From Bacillota bacterium (lineage in GTDB: Bacteria; Bacillota; Bacilli; Bacillales; Cytobacillaceae), in assembly GCA_030705745.1 (NCBI GenBank), contig JAUZPT010000096.1, positions 1 to 9,226 of the forward strand: DNA of 9,226 nt, in the 5' to 3' direction. The translations under genes and the position numbers were made by a program. This document shows, one piece after another, positions 5,324 to 9,226 of the stretch. Position 1 is the first letter of the stretch, and each line of letters starts with the position of its first letter. A model generated the notes under the pieces. The model did not search any database. It saw only the letters and a list, made by a program, of their open reading frames with translations, and had not been told where the DNA came from.

Positions 5324-7219
5324 TTAACGGTTCAATAAGCTTCCAACATACCGTAGTAGTTCGTTGGCTGACGTGGAATTATATCCATGTTCATCGATCA
5401 ATCTTTCCACTACATTGTTGATTTTCTTCAACTGCTGCTCATCCGGCGTCTTCGTAGAAGTAGTAATTTTTACTACATCCTTTAAATCGGCAAATAGTTT
5501 CTTTTGAATGGCTTCACGGAGTCGGTCATGCGAATTATAATCAAAACGTTTGCCTTTTCTGGCATATGCCGAGATACGGATCAGGACTTCTTCGCGGAAT
5601 GCCTTCTTGGCATTTTCGGAAATGCCAATTTGCTCTTCAATTGAGCGCATCAATTTTTCATCAGGGTTAATTTCTTCACCTGTCAATGGATCGCGAAGCT
5701 TGGCTTTATTACAATAAGCTTCAACATTATCGAGATAATTGTCCATCAACGTCTTAGCTGATTCTTCGTATGAGTATACAAATGCTTTTTGGACTTCTTT
5801 CTTGGCAATATTATCGTATTCCTTCCGCGCTAACGAAATATAGTTCATATAACGTTCACGCAGCTCGGCTGTGATGGATGGATGATGGTCCAGGCCATCC
5901 TTTAGGGACCTTAGCACATCCAACGCATTGATCGATGGTACTTCTTTCCGGATAAGCGTTGAAGAAATCCGGTTGATGACATACCGCGGGTCAATACCGC
6001 TCATGCCCTCATCTGCATATTCTCTCTTCAATTCATCGATATCAGCGTTGTTGAAGCCTTCTACATTTTCTCCATCGTACAAGCGCATTTTTTTAACCAA
6101 ATCAATGTCGCCCTTTTTGGGTTCCTTGAGGCGCGTCAGAATCGTAAACATGGCAGCTACCCTGAAGGTGTGGGGGGCGATATGGTAATCGGAAACATCG
6201 CTTTCGCGAATCATCTTTTCATAAATCTTTTCTTCCTCTGAAACTTTAAGATTATACGGAATTGGCATGACAATAATACGTGAATGAAGCGCTTCGTTTT
6301 TCTTATTGGAAATGAATGAACGATATTCCGTTTCATTCGTGTGCGCAACAATAAGTTCATCCGCAGAAATTAATGCAAAACGGCCGGCCTTGAAATTCCC
6401 TTCCTGTGTCAAAGACAATAGATGCCACAGAAATTTCTCATCACACTTCAGCATTTCCTGGAACTCCATCATTCCCCGATTCGCCTTGTTCAATTCTCCA
6501 TCAAATCGATACGCTCGGGGGTCTGATTCAGAGCCGAATTCGGCTATCGTTGAAAAATCGATGCTTCCCGTCAAATCGGCAATGTCCTGTGACTTTGGAT
6601 CGGACGGACTGAACGTACCAATTCCAGTTCGTTTATCCTCGGAGAAGAATATTCTTTCGACCAACACATCTTCAATCCTGCCCCCATATTCTTCTTCAAG
6701 CCTCATCGTATTGAGTGGGGACAGATTTCCTTCAATTCGGATTCCATACTCCTCGAAGAAATCCTCCCGCAAATGATGTGGAATCAAGTGCAGCGGATCC
6801 TCGTGCATCGGGCAGCCTTTGATTGAAAATACAGCGCCTCTTTCTGATCGGGAGTAATTCTCCAATCCCCTTTTTAACACGGTTACCAGGGTGGACTTAC
6901 CGCCGCTGACAGGCCCCATTAGCAACAGAATTCTTTTCCTTACATCCAGCCTCTTTGCGGCAGGATGAAAATACTCCTCGACGAGGCGTTCAAGTGCCTC
7001 TTCCAGTCCAAACAATTGATTGCAGAAAAAATTGTACTTCTTTTTCCCTTTTACATCTTCAATTCCGGAATCCTTTATCATATTATAAACCCGTGAATGT
7101 GCAGATTGGGCTACCCATGGTCTTTCTTTTAACAGCTGCAAATAATCGGCAAACGTACCTTCCCAGCGTAACTTTTCTTCCTCTTCGCGATACTTCTCAA
7201 TCTTCTTTAAGATATCCAT
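5324..7219 (-). CDS. prkA: PrkA, AAA+ serine protein kinase/protease-like protein
   Basis: The 631-residue product is PrkA, with the length recalled for B. subtilis PrkA and near-identical long blocks. It was described as a serine protein kinase of stationary phase and sporulation; later work on B. subtilis PrkA reports an ATP-dependent Lon-like protease activity, so the biochemical label is unsettled. Visible elements are a Walker A P-loop GPVSGGKST (102-110, Lys108), a Walker B/AAA core region around GELNKANRGMMEFQE (241-255), a sensor-like IVAHTNETE (290-298), Arg314 in ALHSRI, and the conserved PrkA C-terminal domain from about 370. It has no membrane segment. The ATG at 7219 (MDILKKIEKYREEEEKL) has GGAGG (7225-7229) 5 bases upstream and matches the family start; the in-frame ATG at 7243 is too far upstream of the ribosome site. 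It is followed by the 57-codon gene and yhbH, its usual partner. Confidence 0.97.
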   Translation of the reverse strand: MDILKKIEKYREEEEKLRWEGTFADYLQLLKERPWVAQSAHSRVYNMIKDSGIEDVKGKKKYNFFCNQLFGLEEALERLVEEYFHPAAKRLDVRKRILLLMGPVSGGKSTLVTVLKRGLENYSRSERGAVFSIKGCPMHEDPLHLIPHHLREDFFEEYGIRIEGNLSPLNTMRLEEEYGGRIEDVLVERIFFSEDKRTGIGTFSPSDPKSQDIADLTGSIDFSTIAEFGSESDPRAYRFDGELNKANRGMMEFQEMLKCDEKFLWHLLSLTQEGNFKAGRFALISADELIVAHTNETEYRSFISNKKNEALHSRIIVMPIPYNLKVSEEEKIYEKMIRESDVSDYHIAPHTFRVAAMFTILTRLKEPKKGDIDLVKKMRLYDGENVEGFNNADIDELKREYADEGMSGIDPRYVINRISSTLIRKEVPSINALDVLRSLKDGLDHHPSITAELRERYMNYISLARKEYDNIAKKEVQKAFVYSYEESAKTLMDNYLDNVEAYCNKAKLRDPLTGEEINPDEKLMRSIEEQIGISENAKKAFREEVLIRISAYARKGKRFDYNSHDRLREAIQKKLFADLKDVVKITTSTKTPDEQQLKKINNVVERLIDEHGYNSTSANELLRYVGSLLNR

Positions 7220-7262
7220 AAAGTCCTCCCCTTGTTGTCGCATTGTCAGAGACGATTAATAT

Positions 7263-7291
7263 ACTCTATGCGCCCGGACTATTGATGATGC
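7263..7291 (-). promoter_or_regulatory. putative sigma-E promoter of prkA
   Basis: On the minus strand GCATCAT (7285-7291) and CATAGAGT (7263-7270) are 14 bases apart. They match sigma-E consensus KMATATT/CATACANT at 5 of 7 and 7 of 8 positions. Transcription would begin near 7256, 37 bases before the start codon. Sigma-E control of prkA agrees with what is known in B. subtilis. Confidence 0.5.
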
Positions 7292-7345
7292 ACAATCAGC
7301 AGTTTCTTTTGAATGTTGCCTGTATTAAAAAACTTAGGCATTTCA

Positions 7346-7374
7346 TTCACACTTTTGATTAATTAGGCTATAAT
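7346..7374 (+). promoter_or_regulatory. strong sigma-A promoter of the 30-aa membrane peptide gene
   Basis: TTCACA (7346-7351, 5 of 6) and a perfect TATAAT (7369-7374) are separated by exactly 17 bases. Transcription would begin near 7381, leaving a leader of about 43 bases. This is the best sigma-A match in the window. Confidence 0.72.
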
Positions 7375-7423
7375 AAGGCTATATATATTTATCATGAATG
7401 ATGGAAAAGGGGGCTTACATACA

Positions 7424-7516
7424 ATGAGCTTAGTACTTATTCTTGCAGTTATGATCACTTTCCTGGCCGCTATTTTCACTGCCGGGTACAATGATAAACC
7501 GGGTTCTATGAAGTAA
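7424..7516 (+). CDS. tiny single-span membrane protein (30 aa)
   Basis: A 30-residue reading frame, too short for most gene finders, begins MSLVLILAVMITFLAAIFTAG and ends YNDKPGSMK. Residues 2-20 are almost entirely hydrophobic and can span the membrane once; the tail is short and polar. Support for a real gene comes from a near-consensus sigma-A promoter 50 bases upstream, a GGGGG ribosome site (7409-7413) 10 bases before the ATG, and a strong terminator after it. An in-frame ATG at 7394 would give 40 residues but has no ribosome site. An 8-codon frame from 7401 ends in an ATGA overlap with the start and could couple translation. No family is recognised. It could be an accessory peptide of a membrane complex or a small stress peptide; a type I toxin is possible in principle, but no antisense RNA was seen. 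Confidence 0.68.
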   Translation: MSLVLILAVMITFLAAIFTAGYNDKPGSMK

Positions 7517-7518
7517 GA

Positions 7519-7545
7519 AAAGCGGAAGCGCCTGTGTTGCGCCGT
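7519..7545. repeat. possible remnant of a dispersed Bacillus intergenic repeat
   Basis: The word AAAAGCGGAAGCGCCTG begins at 7518, and GCGC recurs after a 7-base gap to make a small hairpin. From memory, GCGGAAGCGCC-type elements recur between genes in many Bacillaceae genomes; this cannot be verified from a single copy. The segment is more GC-rich than the intergenic DNA around it. Confidence 0.35.
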
Positions 7546-7551
7546 AGTAAG

Positions 7552-7582
7552 AAAAAAGGCTGCCCCCGCAGGGCAGCCTTTT
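7552..7582. terminator. bidirectional Rho-independent terminator
   Basis: GGCTGCCC (7558-7565), loop CCGCA and GGGCAGCC (7571-7578) form a perfect 8-bp GC-rich stem flanked by six A and four T. It ends the small membrane peptide gene on the plus strand and nfrA (stop at 7588) on the minus strand. Confidence 0.92.
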
Positions 7583-7587
7583 CCTAT

Positions 7588-8337
7588 TTACCGAATATCC
7601 ATTTTATTTTTTGTTATGAATTCCTTCATATACATCCTCGTTTGATTTTCAAGCATCGCCGCGATTTGCTCTGTCCAGCGATCTCTCCGTTTTCCAGATG
7701 TCCGTTCCTCGTAATATGCCGAGACGATGGCATCATACTCCGTTAGATGCTTTTCAAATTCTTCATTTTGCTGCTCGTACTCATCCTCATGATAGATGTG
7801 CTCAAACGGGAGCCTTGGCTTTATGTCAGGTGATTGATTTGGATACCCTACAGCCATCGCAAATAGTGGAATAACTCGATCCGGTGTTTTTAAAAGCTTT
7901 TTTACTTCCTCGAGATTATTTCTTATGCCACCAATATAACAAATTCCCAAACCCATCGATTCAGCGGCAATCGCGGCATTTTGCGAAGCGAGGGCGGCAT
8001 CAATTAATCCGACCATGAATTTCTCTGTGCTTTCGATTGAAGAAGTAACATCCTTTCCTTCTTTCCTTCCTATTACTTCGTGACGGTATAAATCGGCACA
8101 GAATACAAATAAATGTCCATTATCAGCGACATACGGTTGATTGCCAGCAATTTCTGCAAGTTTTTTCTTTTTTTGTTTATCCTTTATACCGATAATTGAG
8201 TATGCCTGAACAAAACTCGAAGAAGATGCGGATTGGGCACATGATACAATGATTTTGATTTGTTCATCCGTTAACGACTTATCCTCAAATTTCCGAATTG
8301 AACGATGACTTAACAGCAATGACACCATATTTTCCAT
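7588..8337 (-). CDS. nfrA: NfrA/NfsA-type FMN-dependent NADPH oxidoreductase (nitroreductase)
   Basis: The 249-residue flavoprotein belongs to the oxygen-insensitive nitroreductase group (NfsA/FRP; NfrA in Bacillus) and has the length of NfrA. It reduces flavins, nitro compounds and quinones with NADPH, using FMN, as a cytoplasmic homodimer. Seen here: the FMN-binding start HRSIRKF (11-17), ASSSSFVQAYSIIG (37-50), GNQPYV (65-70), FVFCADLYRH (77-86), the FMN phosphate region AAESMGLGICYIGGIRN (124-140) and KPRLP (173-177). The ATG at 8337 is chosen because AAGGAG (8345-8350) lies 7 bases upstream; the ATG at 8343 is too close to that site, and the far upstream start gives a poor N-terminal extension. 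It sits alone between terminators, in a place where B. subtilis has yhbDEF, so it may be a local insertion or replacement. Confidence 0.9.
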   Translation of the reverse strand: MENMVSLLLSHRSIRKFEDKSLTDEQIKIIVSCAQSASSSSFVQAYSIIGIKDKQKKKKLAEIAGNQPYVADNGHLFVFCADLYRHEVIGRKEGKDVTSSIESTEKFMVGLIDAALASQNAAIAAESMGLGICYIGGIRNNLEEVKKLLKTPDRVIPLFAMAVGYPNQSPDIKPRLPFEHIYHEDEYEQQNEEFEKHLTEYDAIVSAYYEERTSGKRRDRWTEQIAAMLENQTRMYMKEFITKNKMDIR

Positions 8338-8370
8338 TACCATTCTCCTTTCCTTGTTGCTACAATTGTT

Positions 8371-8399
8371 ATTTAACCAAAAGATCAACAGAAAAACAA
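8371..8399 (-). promoter_or_regulatory. weak putative promoter of nfrA
   Basis: On the minus strand TTGTTT (8394-8399), 17 bases including TGG just before the -10, then TTAAAT (8371-8376). The extended -10 partly compensates for poor hexamers. It overlaps the T-tail of the trmL terminator. Confidence 0.3.
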
Positions 8400-8422
8400 A
8401 AAGGCCCTTGATTCGGGGCCTT
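8392..8422 (-). terminator. Rho-independent terminator of trmL
   Basis: On the minus strand AAGGCCC, an 8-base loop and GGGCCTT are followed by TTTGTTTTT. The stem starts inside the TAA stop codon of trmL. Confidence 0.88.
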
Positions 8423-8897
8423 ATTTTTGCAGCGAAGGATAATCCTGCTGGCGCAATGCTTCATAAATAAGGATTGCAGCAGTGTTCGATAAATTCAACG
8501 ATCGTATATTTTCATTCATTGGGATGCGCAAGGATAAATCTTTATTTTTTTCAATTACATCCTTCGGAAGGCCTGTCGTTTCACGCCCAAAAATAAAATA
8601 ATACTCCTTGTTCAAATCGCTGTAATCAAAAGAGGAATGCGATTTTTGACCGTATTTTGTTAAATAGAAAAATTCGCCTCCTGCATTTTTTTCATAAAAA
8701 TCTTCCAGTGAATCATAATAAACGACCTTCACAAACTCCCAATAATCAAGGCCTGCCCTTTTTAGCATCTTATCGTCCGTTGAAAATCCAAGTGGCCGAA
8801 TCAAATGCAATGTTGTTCCTGTTCCAGCACATGTTCGTGCAATATTCCCCGTATTTGATGGAATCTCAGGCTGATATAAAACTACATGCAATCCCAT
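8421..8897 (-). CDS. trmL: tRNA (cytidine(34)-2'-O)-methyltransferase TrmL
   Basis: This 158-residue SPOUT-class methyltransferase (CspR in older Bacillus naming) methylates the 2'-hydroxyl of wobble base 34 in tRNA-Leu isoacceptors using S-adenosylmethionine. All three family motifs are present: PEIPSNTGNIART (10-22), FGRETTGLP (103-111), and IPM followed by RSLNLSNTAA (125-141), which build the trefoil-knot cofactor site. The protein is a single domain of usual length and acts as a cytoplasmic dimer. The ATG at 8897 has AGAGG (8906-8910) 8 bases upstream; the in-frame GTG at 8906 is part of that ribosome site and is rejected. It has its own extended -10 promoter and terminator. The amidase-domain gene upstream and prkA downstream agree with the yhb region of B. 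subtilis. Confidence 0.95.
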   Translation of the reverse strand: MGLHVVLYQPEIPSNTGNIARTCAGTGTTLHLIRPLGFSTDDKMLKRAGLDYWEFVKVVYYDSLEDFYEKNAGGEFFYLTKYGQKSHSSFDYSDLNKEYYFIFGRETTGLPKDVIEKNKDLSLRIPMNENIRSLNLSNTAAILIYEALRQQDYPSLQK

Positions 8898-8929
8898 AAT
8901 CTTCACCTCTTATTTAAACTCTACATGCC

Positions 8930-8957
8930 ATTATACCATTGTTGCACTAGCATACAA
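8930..8957 (-). promoter_or_regulatory. extended -10 sigma-A promoter of trmL
   Basis: On the minus strand TTGTAT (8952-8957, 4 of 6), 16 bases, then TGG-TATAAT (8930-8938) with a perfect -10 and the TGn extension. Transcription would start near 8923, about 26 bases before the start codon. Confidence 0.68.
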
Positions 8958-8963
8958 TGTCAT

Positions 8964-9226
8964 TTACACTGAGCCAACAATTGTATAAAACTTATACTTA
9001 ATATTGGGGGTATAGGCGGTCGAGTCTTCGTAGTTCCAATATCTTTGCCTACTATTGTAAGTATGGGCATTGACAAGAGGCATACCGTTCGCGTCCTTTC
9101 CTGTTACAAGCGTATTATGGTCAAAGCGTCCATCCCCCTGAAAATCATAACAAATAACATCTCCGAGAAGGAGTTGATCTGGGCTCGCCACTTCTCTCGC
9201 CCTTAATCCCGATTTCGAGGTGGCCA
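8964..9226 (-). CDS. amidase-domain protein (Amidase_6-like), C-terminal part only
   Basis: The reading frame is open at the right edge of the window, so only the last 86 residues are seen, ending [12 protein letters not shown]. The sequence [23 protein letters not shown] is typical of the putative amidase domain (Pfam Amidase_6) of Bacillus YhbB-like proteins, which are cysteine-peptidase-like enzymes thought to act on cell-wall peptides. The FDHNTLV segment carries the expected active-site His, and [12 protein letters not shown] is the next conserved block; the Cys would lie upstream, outside the window. A GTG inside the frame at 9191 is not a start, because the frame and homology continue upstream. 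No hairpin with a T-run follows the stop, and trmL begins 66 bases later behind its own promoter. Position next to trmL matches yhbB of B. subtilis. Confidence 0.85.
   Translation of the reverse strand, partial: ATSKSGLRAREVASPDQLLLGDVICYDFQGDGRFDHNTLVTGKDANGMPLVNAHTYNSRQRYWNYEDSTAYTPNIKYKFYTIVGSV

Noticed and set aside
6306..6776. 156-codon plus-strand frame opposite prkA
   Set aside because: It is antisense to a highly conserved part of prkA and has no ribosome site; the open frame follows from prkA codon use.
7424..7516. Type I toxin-antitoxin pair at the 30-residue membrane peptide
   Set aside because: No convergent or overlapping antisense RNA promoter was seen, so a toxin call is not justified.

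Overview
The window looks like chromosomal DNA of a low-GC Gram-positive, spore-forming member of the Bacillaceae. The evidence is strong AGGAGG-type ribosome binding sites, compact Rho-independent terminators, Bacillus-like protein sequences and a recognisable yhb locus (amidase gene, trmL, prkA, yhbH). No mobile element, CRISPR array, rRNA or tRNA is visible.

Layout, left to right. (1) 119-838 (+) encodes a YeeI/YebC2-type TACO1-family translation factor, closed by a hairpin that can terminate transcription from both sides. (2) 994-3118 (-) is a three-gene operon: a classical SDR oxidoreductase, a small ArsR-family repressor without obvious metal ligands, and an extended-SDR (NAD-epimerase-like) protein. 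A TTGACA/CATTAT promoter with ATGTTTA half-sites over the predicted start of transcription suggests autoregulation. (3) 3119-3518 has no protein gene. It holds a candidate small RNA on the minus strand (about 3299-3384) with a C-rich single-stranded stretch and its own terminator. Upstream are four head-to-tail 11-bp TTGTG-type repeats in helical phase and a 19-bp palindrome. (4) 3519-7219 (-) is the sporulation pair yhbH (TTG start) and prkA, with a 57-codon hydrophilic gene between them. Candidate sigma-E promoters precede both prkA and yhbH. (5) 7424-7516 (+) is a 30-residue single-span membrane peptide gene with a near-consensus sigma-A promoter, divergent from prkA. (6) 7588-8337 (-) is an NfrA/NfsA-type FMN nitroreductase. 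(7) 8421-8897 (-) is trmL, with an extended -10 promoter. (8) 8964-9226 (-) is the C-terminal end of an amidase-domain gene that runs off the window.

In function, prkA and yhbH form a conserved stress/sporulation module: an AAA+ protein and its VWA-domain partner. The remaining genes are housekeeping (YeeI, TrmL), flavin redox (NfrA) and an ArsR-controlled SDR pair of unknown substrate. From memory, Bacillus subtilis has yhbD, yhbE and yhbF between the trmL equivalent and prkA; here nfrA and the tiny membrane peptide sit there instead. The least explained part of the window is the phased-repeat/small-RNA interval at 3299-3475.
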